From Nocardioides dokdonensis FR1436 (GTDB lineage: Bacteria; Actinomycetota; Actinomycetes; Propionibacteriales; Nocardioidaceae), in the NCBI RefSeq assembly GCF_001653335.1, contig NZ_CP015079.1, forward strand, positions 3,906,001 to 3,970,000: a stretch of DNA of 64,000 nt, given 5' to 3'. Numbering within the stretch: position 1 is the stretch's first letter; every line of letters begins with the position of its first letter. Positions 32,875 through 40,803 of this stretch are shown here, in pieces. The position numbers were made by a program, and so were the translations under genes. The notes under the pieces are model-generated. The model ran no database searches, had not been told where the DNA came from, and was given only the letters and a program-made list of their open reading frames with translations.

Positions 32875-34775
32875 GCGCCGATCACCCGGTCCCGCAGCGC
32901 CCGGCGGTGCTGCTCGAGAGCCGCGAGCTCGCCGAACATCCGGTTGTAGGACTCGGGCTCCTCGACGGGGTTGGTGCGCTGCAGACGGGACTTGACCTCG
33001 GTGATCCGGCGGGCCGCCGTCAGCTCGAGCAGCCGCAGCACGTGGTGGCCGACGTACGCCGCGTCCGGCTGCTTGTCGGTCAGCAGCGGCTCGACGGCCA
33101 GCATCGACAGCGCCGCCAGCACGTCGGGGTCGGTGGCGGCGTCGCGCAGCCGGCCGGCCCAGCCGGCATCGCCCGCGCCGGCGGCCGGGCCGCCGGCTCC
33201 CGACACGACCTCCCACACCCCGCGGTAGGTCGGGTGCACGAAGTCGTCGGGGCCGATGTCGGCGGTGCTGCGCCCGATCGCCATCGGGTGCTGGACCACC
33301 AGCTTGAGCGTCTCGCGCTCCAGCTCGAAGCGGGGGTCGCGCAGGTCGGGCAGGGCCGGCCGCACGGGCGCCGCCGGCGGCTCCTCGGCCCCGGCCGGCA
33401 CCGCCGAGCGGCGCACCGGGCGGGCGGTGTCCTTGGCGGGCCGGGCCGAGGCGCGCCGCACCTCGGCCAGCACCGTGTTGGTGTCGATGTCGGAGCCGAC
33501 CATCTTGGAGATCTCCTGCGCGAACGCGGTGACCTTCGACTGGTCGCGCACCGACGCCACGATCGAGGCGGACTCGCGCACCGCGTCGATGCGCCCGTCG
33601 GCCCGGTCGAGGTCGTACTTCTCCACGATGTTGCCGAGCACGAAGCGGTACAGCGGCACCCGCCGGGCCACCAGCTCGCGCACCGCGGCGTCGCCCTGCT
33701 GGATGCGCAGGTCGCAGGGGTCGAGGCCGCCCGGCTCGACGGCGACGTAGGTCTGGGAGACGAAGTTCTGGTCGCCGCCGAAGGCGCGCAGCGCCGCCTT
33801 CTGGCCGGCGGCGTCGCCGTCGAAGGTGAAGATCACCTCGCCGCGGAACTCCTCGTGGTCGTTGAGGAAGCGGCGCAGCACCTTCGCGTGGTCGTCGCCG
33901 AACGCGGTGCCGCAGGTGGCCACGGCGGTGCCGACACCGGCGAGGTGGCAGGCCATCACGTCGGTGTAGCCCTCGACGATGACGGCCTGGCTGGAGCGCC
34001 CGATCTCGCGACGGGCCAGGTCGAGGCCGTAGAGCACCTGGCTCTTCTTGTAGATCGGCGTCTCGGAGGTGTTGAGGTACTTCGCGTCGATGCGGTCGTC
34101 GTCGAAGATCCGCCGCGCGCCGAAGCCGATGGTGTCGCCCGAGGCGTCCCGGATCGGCCACAGCAGCCGCCCGCGGAACCGGTCGTACGGCGACCGGCCC
34201 ACCGCGACGAGCCCGCCGACGGTCAGCTCGTCGAGGGTGAACCCCTTCTGGCGCAGGTGCGTGAACAGGGCTTCGCCGTCGCGGGGCGCGAAGCCGATGC
34301 CGAAGGTCTGCGCCGCGGTCTGGTCGAAGCCGCGCTCGTCGAGGAACTGGCGGGCCACGAGGGCGTCCGGCGTGCCGAGCTGGTCGGCGTACCAGGCCTG
34401 CGCCTCCTTGTGCGCCTCCACCAGACGGCCGCGCTGCGGCCCCTTGGGGCCCTCGTAGGCGGCGTCGCTCTCGTCGCGCTGGAGCTGGACCCCGGACTTG
34501 TCGGCGAGCCGTTCGACGGCCTCGCCGAAGGACAGCCCGTCCATCTTCATCACGAAGCTGATGACGTCGCCGCCCTCCTGGCAGCCGAAGCAGTGGAAGA
34601 AGCCACGGGAGGGCGTGACGTGGAAGGAAGGGGACTTCTCGTCGTGGAAGGGGCACAACCCCTTCATGGAGCCGCCACCGGCGTTGCGCAGGGTCACGTA
34701 CTGCGAGACGACCTCGTCGATCCGGGCCTTCTCGCGCACCTCGGCGATGCTCTGCTCGCGAATCCTGCCCACCAC
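32871..34775 (-). CDS. dnaG: DNA primase
   Basis: DnaG makes RNA primers at the fork and works with the DnaB helicase. The 634-residue protein has the N-terminal zinc finger Cys41-His44-Cys62-Cys65 (CPFHDEKSPSFHV then CFGC), the TOPRIM core (VIVEGYTDVMA with FTFDGDAAGQKAALRAF and the DPCD motif) and a C-terminal helicase-binding region. All catalytic acids are present. GTG 34775 follows a TAGGAT box (34783-34788) by 7 bases, so primase can be transcribed independently of the two upstream genes. Confidence 0.96.
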   Translation of the reverse strand: MVGRIREQSIAEVREKARIDEVVSQYVTLRNAGGGSMKGLCPFHDEKSPSFHVTPSRGFFHCFGCQEGGDVISFVMKMDGLSFGEAVERLADKSGVQLQRDESDAAYEGPKGPQRGRLVEAHKEAQAWYADQLGTPDALVARQFLDERGFDQTAAQTFGIGFAPRDGEALFTHLRQKGFTLDELTVGGLVAVGRSPYDRFRGRLLWPIRDASGDTIGFGARRIFDDDRIDAKYLNTSETPIYKKSQVLYGLDLARREIGRSSQAVIVEGYTDVMACHLAGVGTAVATCGTAFGDDHAKVLRRFLNDHEEFRGEVIFTFDGDAAGQKAALRAFGGDQNFVSQTYVAVEPGGLDPCDLRIQQGDAAVRELVARRVPLYRFVLGNIVEKYDLDRADGRIDAVRESASIVASVRDQSKVTAFAQEISKMVGSDIDTNTVLAEVRRASARPAKDTARPVRRSAVPAGAEEPPAAPVRPALPDLRDPRFELERETLKLVVQHPMAIGRSTADIGPDDFVHPTYRGVWEVVSGAGGPAAGAGDAGWAGRLRDAATDPDVLAALSMLAVEPLLTDKQPDAAYVGHHVLRLLELTAARRITEVKSRLQRTNPVEEPESYNRMFGELAALEQHRRALRDRVIGA

Positions 34776-34805
34776 GTCGGCGATCCTACGGGCGGGGGCG
34801 CGGGC

Positions 34806-35741
34806 TCAGTACGCCCCGGTCATCTGGTTGTGGAGAGCCTCGCCCGCGGCGTACCTCTCGAGCTGGGCGCGCACCAGCCGGTGGGCGCGCGGCCACATCG
34901 CCGAGGTGGCCCCACCGACGTGCGGGGAGACCAGCAGCCCGGGGGCGTCCCAGAGCGGGTCGTCGGCCGGCAGCGGCTCGGTGTCGACGACGTCGACGGC
35001 CGCGAGGAGGCGGCCCGCGTGCAGCTCGGCGAGCAGGTCGGCGGCGACCACCACCGGCCCGCGGGCCATGTTGACCACCAGCGCGCCGTCCTTCATCCGG
35101 GCCAGCAGGCCGGCGTCGACCAGCCCCCGGGTCTCGTCGGTCAGCGGCACCACGAGGATCACGACGTCGGCGTCAGCGACCAGGTCGGGCAGCTCCTCGA
35201 AGCCGTGCACCGGGCCACGGTCGCCGTCGCGGGCGGTGCGGGCGGCCCGGGTCACCTCGCACTCGAAGGGCAGCAGCCGGTCCTCGATCGCCCGACCGAT
35301 GGAGCCGTAGCCGACCAGGAGCACCTGCTTGTCGGCGAGCGCAGGGCGCCACCGGGTGTTCCAGCGGCGCTCGTCCTGGTCGCGCACCATGCCCGGCACG
35401 TCGCGCAGCGAGGCCAGCAGCAGCGTCAGCGTCAGCTCGGCGGTCGAGGTGTCGTGGATGCCGCGGCCGTTGCACAGCGTGACGCCCTGCGGCACCTGGG
35501 AGCGGACGTTGTCGACGCCGGCGCTGAGCACCTGCACGACCTCGAGCCCGCTCATCTGCGGCAGCACGTCGCCCACCGCGGGCCCCATGGCGTACGGCGC
35601 CACGTAGAAGGCCACGTCGGCCACCGAGTCGGGCACGTGCTCACGGGGATCCACGACCTCGTAGCGCAGCCCGGCAGGCACCTCCCCCAGCTCGGCGGGA
35701 TCGAAGGGCAGCCACACCAGGGGGTCCAGCGAGTCGCTCAT
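34806..35741 (-). CDS. D-isomer-specific 2-hydroxyacid dehydrogenase
   Basis: This 311-residue NAD-dependent enzyme reduces a 2-oxo acid or the reverse. The Rossmann motif VGYGSIGRAI is seen near residue 145, and the catalytic residues appear as Arg in VVNMARGPVV, Glu in DVVDTEPLPADDPLW and His in LLVSPHVGGAT. The family includes phosphoglycerate, glyoxylate and formate dehydrogenases; I cannot choose among them. The AGGCTA on the plus strand (35748-35753) gives a TAGCCT -10 6 bases before the ATG, and its TAG is the stop codon of dgt. Confidence 0.87.
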   Translation of the reverse strand: MSDSLDPLVWLPFDPAELGEVPAGLRYEVVDPREHVPDSVADVAFYVAPYAMGPAVGDVLPQMSGLEVVQVLSAGVDNVRSQVPQGVTLCNGRGIHDTSTAELTLTLLLASLRDVPGMVRDQDERRWNTRWRPALADKQVLLVGYGSIGRAIEDRLLPFECEVTRAARTARDGDRGPVHGFEELPDLVADADVVILVVPLTDETRGLVDAGLLARMKDGALVVNMARGPVVVAADLLAELHAGRLLAAVDVVDTEPLPADDPLWDAPGLLVSPHVGGATSAMWPRAHRLVRAQLERYAAGEALHNQMTGAY

Positions 35742-35750
35742 GGGGTGAGG

Positions 35751-37049
35751 CTAACCCGGGCCGGTCGCGGCGCCGGACCCGCGCAGGTGCTCCCAGCGCG
35801 CGACCGCGCTGGCGTCGGTGAGCGAGGCGACCTGGTCGACCACGACGCGCAGCCGCCCGGCGTCGTCGGCGGCCTCGTGCCAGTCGTCGGCGAAGGCCCG
35901 GTCGAGCCCGTCGGGGCCGCGCTCGACCAGCAGGGAGACCAGCTCGGCCATCAGCTCGCGCTGGCGCACCATCACCGCGATCCGGTCCTCGGCCTGCATG
36001 ACGTAGTGCGCGGCGACACCCTTGAGCACCGCGATCTCCAGCCGGGTCCGCTCGGGCACGACGAGGTCGGCGCGGTAGCGCACGAAGGGCCCGTCGGCGG
36101 CCGCGAAGGTCGCCGCCTGCACGTCGCCGCAGAACCGGCCGATCAGGTCGCTGGTCAAGTTCTTCAGCGCCGCGAGGCTGCGCCGCGAGGCGTCGTACGA
36201 CGTCACCGGCCAGGACCCGATCGTGCGCAGGCCCGCGAGGACCTCGTCGAGCAGGTCGTCGTCGGCCTCGGGGACGTACCACGCGCGCACCGTGGCCCAC
36301 ACGGCCGCGGTGTCGAGCCGGGTCAGGTCCACGCGCCCGGCCACGGTGCCGTCCTCGACGTCGTGCACCGAGTAGGCGACGTCGTCGGCGAGGTCCATCA
36401 CCTGCGCCTCGAGGCAGCGACGGGTCCCGCCGCCGGGCACCCGGTCGCGCAGCCAGTCGAAGACGACGAGGTCGTCGGGGTAGACCCCGAACTTGTGCAC
36501 CTCGCGCGGCGAGCCGTCGGCGTGCACCCCGCTGGGCAGCTCGGCCTCGGGGCGCGCCCAGGGGTACTTGGTGCAGGCGTCGAGGGTGGCCCGGGTCAGG
36601 TTCAGCCCGACCGAACGGCCGTCGGCGTCGACCGACTTGGCCTCCAGCCGGGTCAGCAGCCGCAGCGTCTGCGCGTTGCCCTCGAAGCCACCGCAGTCGC
36701 CGCTGAGCTCGGCCAGCACCCGCTCGCCGTTGTGCCCGAACGGCGGGTGGCCCAGGTCGTGGGCCAGCGCGGCGGTCTCGGCGATGTCGGGCAGGCTGCC
36801 CAGGGCCCGGGACAGGTCACGGGCCACCTGGGCGACCTCGAGGCTGTGCGTGAGCCGGTTGCGGACGAAGTCGTCGCTCTGCGGACCGACCACCTGGGTC
36901 TTGGCCGCCAGGCGGCGCGAGGCCGCGGCGTGCACCACGCGGGCCCGGTCGCGCTCGAACGGCGTGCGCTCCGGGGCGTCGACCCGCTTCGGGGGTTCGG
37001 GCACGAGGCGCTCGCGCGCGTGGTCGTCGTACAGGCTCGAGGGGTCCAT
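35751..37049 (-). CDS. dgt: dGTP triphosphohydrolase-like HD enzyme
   Basis: This 432-residue protein hydrolyses deoxynucleoside triphosphates to nucleoside and triphosphate. The metal-binding HD signature is intact: RNRLTHSLEV, then AHDLGHPPFGHNGE, and the later Asp in MDLADDVAYSVHD. The length and the C-terminal helical region match the actinobacterial Dgt group. It heads a cluster with the dehydrogenase and dnaG. ATG 37049 shares a very short divergent promoter with the acyltransferase: TAGGGT on the minus strand (37060-37065) ends 10 bases before the ATG. Confidence 0.9.
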   Translation of the reverse strand: MDPSSLYDDHARERLVPEPPKRVDAPERTPFERDRARVVHAAASRRLAAKTQVVGPQSDDFVRNRLTHSLEVAQVARDLSRALGSLPDIAETAALAHDLGHPPFGHNGERVLAELSGDCGGFEGNAQTLRLLTRLEAKSVDADGRSVGLNLTRATLDACTKYPWARPEAELPSGVHADGSPREVHKFGVYPDDLVVFDWLRDRVPGGGTRRCLEAQVMDLADDVAYSVHDVEDGTVAGRVDLTRLDTAAVWATVRAWYVPEADDDLLDEVLAGLRTIGSWPVTSYDASRRSLAALKNLTSDLIGRFCGDVQAATFAAADGPFVRYRADLVVPERTRLEIAVLKGVAAHYVMQAEDRIAVMVRQRELMAELVSLLVERGPDGLDRAFADDWHEAADDAGRLRVVVDQVASLTDASAVARWEHLRGSGAATGPG

Positions 37050-37059
37050 GGCTTGACCA

Positions 37060-37069
37060 ACCCTAGACT
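37060..37069. promoter_or_regulatory. Overlapping divergent -10 boxes between dgt and the acyltransferase
   Basis: On the plus strand TAGACT (37064-37069) lies 6 bases before the acyltransferase GTG. On the minus strand TAGGGT occupies 37060-37065. The two boxes share the TA at 37064-37065, so only one polymerase could open this site at a time. The gap between the two start codons is 26 bases. Confidence 0.5.
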
Positions 37070-37075
37070 CGCGCC

Positions 37076-38092
37076 GTGCAGCAGCCCCTCGGTGGACCCG
37101 ACCCCGCGACCTGGGACGCGCTGGCGCTGCGCGCCCGCAACCTCTTCGCGACCCACGCCTGGGCCAGCACCTGGTGGGCGGAGTACGCCGACGGCGCGAC
37201 CCCGCACGTGCTCGCCGACGACCCCGTGGCGCCGCGGGTGCTGCTGCCGCTGCACGCGCGCGGACGACTGCTGCGCCAGGTCCGCTGGATCGGGCACGGA
37301 CCCGCCGACCTGCTCGGCCCCGTGTGCGACCCCGCCGACCTGTCCCTCGCCGCTCCCCTGCTCCGCTCGGCCCTCGAGAGCGGTGACCTGCCCGCCGACG
37401 TGGTGCTGCTCCAGGACTGCCCCCTCGACCGGGCCTGGTGGGAGCCGCTGGACGCGCGCCCGATCAGCACCGAGGTCAGCCCGGTGCTGCGCTTCGAGGA
37501 GGGCCGGACCTGGTCGGACTGGCTGGCGGGCAAGTCCAAGAACTTCCGGGGGCAGGTCAACCGCAAGCCCCGCACCCTCGAGCGTGACCACGAGGTCACG
37601 GTGCGCCTGGCCACCGCCAAGACCCTGGAGCAGGACCTCGCCGACCTGTTCGCGCTGCACGCCGCGCGCTGGGAGGGCGACAGCCCGCTGCTCGACCCCC
37701 GCCAGCACCGGTTCACCGCCGCGTTCGCCGCGCTCGCGCTGGAGCGCGGCTGGTTGCGCCTGTGGTCCCTGGACGTCAACGGCCGGTGCGTGTCCTCGCT
37801 GCTGACCTTCGCCTTCGGACCCGACGTCTACTGCTACCAGTTCGGGCGCGACCCGGAGATGGATCGTGAGTCGGTGGGCTTCGTGCTGCTCGTGCACGCG
37901 GTGCGCGACGCGCTGGAGTCGGGCGCCCGCGAGTTCCGCTTCCTGCGCGGCAACGAGGACTACAAGTACCGCTTCGCCGACGCTGACGCCCCGGTCGGGA
38001 CCTGGGCGGTGCCCCGCGGGGTGCGGGGAAGGGCCGCGGTCTCCCTGGCGGCCCGGCGCCGGGCGGCCGGTTCGGTCGCCGGAACTCCCTGA
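37076..38092 (+). CDS. FemAB/BioF2-like GNAT acyltransferase
   Basis: This 338-residue protein resembles the BioF2-like (CelD/FemAB-type) acetyltransferases: W-rich N terminus, the central WLAGKSKNFRGQVNRKPRTL, then FALHAARWEG and the C-terminal GNAT core (LRLWSLDVNGRCVSSLLTFA, DYKYRFAD). Such enzymes acylate envelope sugars or peptides and often sit in exopolysaccharide loci. It is convergent with the polysaccharide operon, so a link is possible. The GTG appears leaderless (TAGACT 6 bases before). Donor and acceptor unknown. Confidence 0.78.
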   Translation: MQQPLGGPDPATWDALALRARNLFATHAWASTWWAEYADGATPHVLADDPVAPRVLLPLHARGRLLRQVRWIGHGPADLLGPVCDPADLSLAAPLLRSALESGDLPADVVLLQDCPLDRAWWEPLDARPISTEVSPVLRFEEGRTWSDWLAGKSKNFRGQVNRKPRTLERDHEVTVRLATAKTLEQDLADLFALHAARWEGDSPLLDPRQHRFTAAFAALALERGWLRLWSLDVNGRCVSSLLTFAFGPDVYCYQFGRDPEMDRESVGFVLLVHAVRDALESGAREFRFLRGNEDYKYRFADADAPVGTWAVPRGVRGRAAVSLAARRRAAGSVAGTP

Positions 38093-38118
38093 CCGGCCCT
38101 GCTTGTTGGCCTTCTCCA

Positions 38119-38152
38119 GCACTTGATGGGTGTTGCAACCCCCATCAAGTGC
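38119..38152. terminator. Hairpin terminator after the acyltransferase
   Basis: A 12-bp perfect inverted repeat (38119-38130 with 38141-38152) with a 10-base loop that itself pairs in part lies 27 bases after the acyltransferase stop. It adjoins a second long palindrome. Confidence 0.6.
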
Positions 38153-38183
38153 ATGAGTCCCCGGTCGACCGGGGACTCATGCA
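38150..38183. terminator. 34-bp perfect palindrome at the end of the polysaccharide operon
   Basis: Seventeen bases on each side (38150-38166 and 38167-38183) are exact reverse complements with no spacer. It sits 17 bases beyond the last stop of the minus-strand operon. It is probably that operon's terminator; perfect symmetry would also suit cruciform formation or a protein dimer. Confidence 0.55.
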
Positions 38184-38200
38184 GGGCACGGAGCAGCGGC

Positions 38201-39349
38201 TCAGCGCGCCACGACCTCGAGCATCGCCGAGGCCGTGGCGGGCTCGAGGAGCCGCGGGCCGCCGCCGGTGAGCCGGCGCGCCAGGCGCGAGGCGAAGTAG
38301 GCCACCACCAGGGGTTCCGCGAGGCGGTCGGAGCCGGTGGCAGCGACCACGCAGCGCCGGTGCCAGTCGCGGGCCTGCTCGAGGAACGGCTCGTCGTGCC
38401 ACGCGGCGGTGAAGGTCTCCACGACGTGCTGCTGGGACCAGGCGCGCAACGCGACGCCGTGCTCGACCAGCGCGACGGCGGCGTGCAGCGCGTCGTACCC
38501 GGGCAGACCGGCGACGCGGGCCTCCTCCCAGTCCACGAGCCCCGCGAAGCGGCCGTCGGCCCCCACGAGCCAGTTCTGTGCGGACAGGTCGTGGTGCTCC
38601 AGCACGGCGGTGTCGAGCCCGGCCAGGTCGCGGCGCGCCGCGTCGACCCGGCGGGCCACCGGGGAGGAGACCGCCTCGGTGGCGCGGACCAGCTGCTCGG
38701 CGAGCGCCGGCTGACCGGCCCGGTGGGCGGTGTGCCCGGCGACCTCGACCAGTGCCTCGCCCAGTCCCTCGAAGGACCGGTCGTACCCGGCCGACCACCC
38801 CGGCGCTCCGGGTGCCAGCACCCACAGCGGCATGCCCGGCAGTCCCTCCTGGACCAGCAGACCGGCCACCGCCGGCAGCTCCCGGGGCGCCACCCCGGTC
38901 CCGGCCACCTGGGCCAGCGCCGTGGACTCGGCCGTGGTCGAGGCGCTCGGCGGCTTGAGCAGGAGCAGGGGATCCGGACCGTCGCCGAAGACGAACACGA
39001 AACGACCGGCGCTGCGCCTCAGCGCGAGGAACGTCATCCGGGGTGCCCGCCGCGGCAGCCGGTCGGAGGCCACGGCCAACCGCGGCCACGCGTGCTCGAG
39101 CGCGGTCCGCAGCGTGGCCAGGTCGGCGCCGGCGCGCCGGGGGGCGAGCCGCAGCGCCCGCGCTCCCACCTCGACCGGCAGCCCGCGACGACCCAGCACG
39201 GCCCACGCGCGGCCGCCGCGGCGCCGCGCGGGCATCCCGTGGTTGAGCGTGTGCGCGTTGAGCCGGACCAGGTAGCGCGCCGGGTGCGGCGAGTCCAGCT
39301 GGACCAGCGCGCCCCTCGGCAGCCAGGGGGCCGCGTAGGTCGCGCTCAC
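38201..39349 (-). CDS. APH-fold phosphotransferase, last gene of the polysaccharide operon
   Basis: This 382-residue protein has the C-terminal aminoglycoside-phosphotransferase/choline-kinase fold: LEHHDLSAQNWLV (catalytic Asp and Asn) and LVDWEEA (metal-binding Asp). The N-terminal 130 residues are unusual, Arg-rich with no clear P-loop, followed by FVFGDGPDPLLLLKPP, where the Lys may be the nucleotide-binding one. Its GTG overlaps the flippase stop by four bases, so it is part of the operon. I infer a sugar or lipid-carrier kinase rather than drug resistance. Confidence 0.75.
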   Translation of the reverse strand: MSATYAAPWLPRGALVQLDSPHPARYLVRLNAHTLNHGMPARRRGGRAWAVLGRRGLPVEVGARALRLAPRRAGADLATLRTALEHAWPRLAVASDRLPRRAPRMTFLALRRSAGRFVFVFGDGPDPLLLLKPPSASTTAESTALAQVAGTGVAPRELPAVAGLLVQEGLPGMPLWVLAPGAPGWSAGYDRSFEGLGEALVEVAGHTAHRAGQPALAEQLVRATEAVSSPVARRVDAARRDLAGLDTAVLEHHDLSAQNWLVGADGRFAGLVDWEEARVAGLPGYDALHAAVALVEHGVALRAWSQQHVVETFTAAWHDEPFLEQARDWHRRCVVAATGSDRLAEPLVVAYFASRLARRLTGGGPRLLEPATASAMLEVVAR

Positions 39350-40803
39350 GACGCCTGCTGGCGCCGACGCTGCACCAGCCCCATCACGACCTGCAGCTGC
39401 TCGGGGGCCAACCGGCGCACGAGGACCAACCAGACGGCGAGGTAGACCACGCCGCCCAGCGCGAGCTCGACGAGCAGCGGGAGGGGCGAGAGCACGAGGG
39501 CGGCCAGCAGCACCACCGCGGCGACGCCGGCCGAGGTCAGCGGGGTCAGCAGGGCCGGGCGCTCCCCCAGCCTGCTCAGCCCGGTGAGCACCACGAGCAC
39601 CTGCACCAGGTAGGCGAACGTCGTGGCTGCCGCGGCACCCACGGCACCGAACTGCGGGATCAGCACGAGGTTGAGGACCAGGTTGATCAGCAGTGCCGCG
39701 CTCGAGGCGAGCAGCATGACCCTGGTGCGCTGCAGGGCCAGCAGCACCGAGGTGGCGAAGCTGGCCATCGCCAGGAACATCGGGGCCGGGGCCAGCCAGG
39801 CGAGCACCGGCGCCGCGGCAGCGGCGTACGACGCCCCGAAGAGGAGGTCGATCACCGCCCGGCCCTCGACGAGGCTGACGACCACGAACGGCAGGTAGAC
39901 GAACGCCGCGACCGCCACCGCCCGCTCGTAGCCCAGCCGACGGGTGGTGCTGCTGTCGGTGGCGCTGAGCACCGGGAGCACCGCGTAGTTGATGGCGTAG
40001 GTGACGAAGAGGACCGTCTCGAGGAGCCGGTAGGCCACGGAGTAGACCGCCACCTCGCCGGGGCCCTCGAGCACGCCCAGGATCAGCACGTCGACGCGGA
40101 AGAGGAGCATCAGCACCAGGCCGCTGAGGCCGATGAGGAACGTCCCGTGCACCGCGTCGGCCAGGTCGGCGCGGCGCAGGTCGAGCGCCGACCGACGGAC
40201 GTCGAGGCGGCGCAGCGCCAGCACGTGGGCACCCCAGCCGGCGGCGCTGCCGAGCAGGAAGCCGAACGCGACGCCCTCGGCGCCGGCGCCGAGCGCCAGG
40301 GCGACGAGGACCGCGGCCGCGGTGGCGATCCGTTGCAGGACCAGCGCCGCGGAGATGCCGGCCGAGACCTGCCGCGCGGCGGCGGTCGAGCGGACCGTGT
40401 GGCTCCACAGCTCCGTGAAGCCCGCCAGCAGCATGAACGCCAGCACCGGCCAGGAGCCGATGGCCGGGCTGCCCGCGAGGAGCACGCCCGCCACCAGGAA
40501 CACCGGCGCCGCGAGGGCGGTCTTCCACACCTGGGTGGCCCGGTGCAGCCCGGGCAGCGCATCGGGCTCGGCGCTGCCGCGCCGGGTCAGCCCCGAGTCG
40601 AACCCCCACGCGGCCAGCGAGCTGAGCACCAGCATGATCGTCATGGCGTACGAGATCGTGCCGAAGTCCTGGTTCGACAGCATCCGGGCCGCGGCGACGG
40701 TCCAGGCCAGGGTCGCGACCTTGCCGAGCACCTCGGCGACGGCCCGCACGACGGCGTTGCGCGCGGCGCGGTGGGTGGTCGCGCTGATCAGCTGCTCAGC
40801 CAC
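39346..40803 (-). CDS. Wzx-type polysaccharide flippase
   Basis: This 485-residue MOP-superfamily protein has about 12-14 hydrophobic helices beginning near AVVRAVAEVLGKVATLAWTV and is of the usual length. It should move undecaprenyl-linked repeat units across the membrane. A short cationic tail (QRRRQQAS) follows the last helix. Its GTG overlaps the glycosyltransferase stop by eight bases and its stop overlaps the kinase start by four. Confidence 0.87.
   Translation of the reverse strand: MAEQLISATTHRAARNAVVRAVAEVLGKVATLAWTVAAARMLSNQDFGTISYAMTIMLVLSSLAAWGFDSGLTRRGSAEPDALPGLHRATQVWKTALAAPVFLVAGVLLAGSPAIGSWPVLAFMLLAGFTELWSHTVRSTAAARQVSAGISAALVLQRIATAAAVLVALALGAGAEGVAFGFLLGSAAGWGAHVLALRRLDVRRSALDLRRADLADAVHGTFLIGLSGLVLMLLFRVDVLILGVLEGPGEVAVYSVAYRLLETVLFVTYAINYAVLPVLSATDSSTTRRLGYERAVAVAAFVYLPFVVVSLVEGRAVIDLLFGASYAAAAAPVLAWLAPAPMFLAMASFATSVLLALQRTRVMLLASSAALLINLVLNLVLIPQFGAVGAAAATTFAYLVQVLVVLTGLSRLGERPALLTPLTSAGVAAVVLLAALVLSPLPLLVELALGGVVYLAVWLVLVRRLAPEQLQVVMGLVQRRRQQAS

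Noticed and set aside
32733..37805. 1690-codon plus-strand frame antisense to dnaG, the dehydrogenase and dgt
   Set aside because: Composition is His/Arg/Gly/Val-rich without any recognisable motif, and three well-supported genes lie opposite. It is a GC-driven artefact.
38201..39349. Aminoglycoside-resistance gene
   Set aside because: The fold is APH-like, but the gene is translationally coupled to a polysaccharide flippase and lacks the usual N-lobe. Resistance is not supported.
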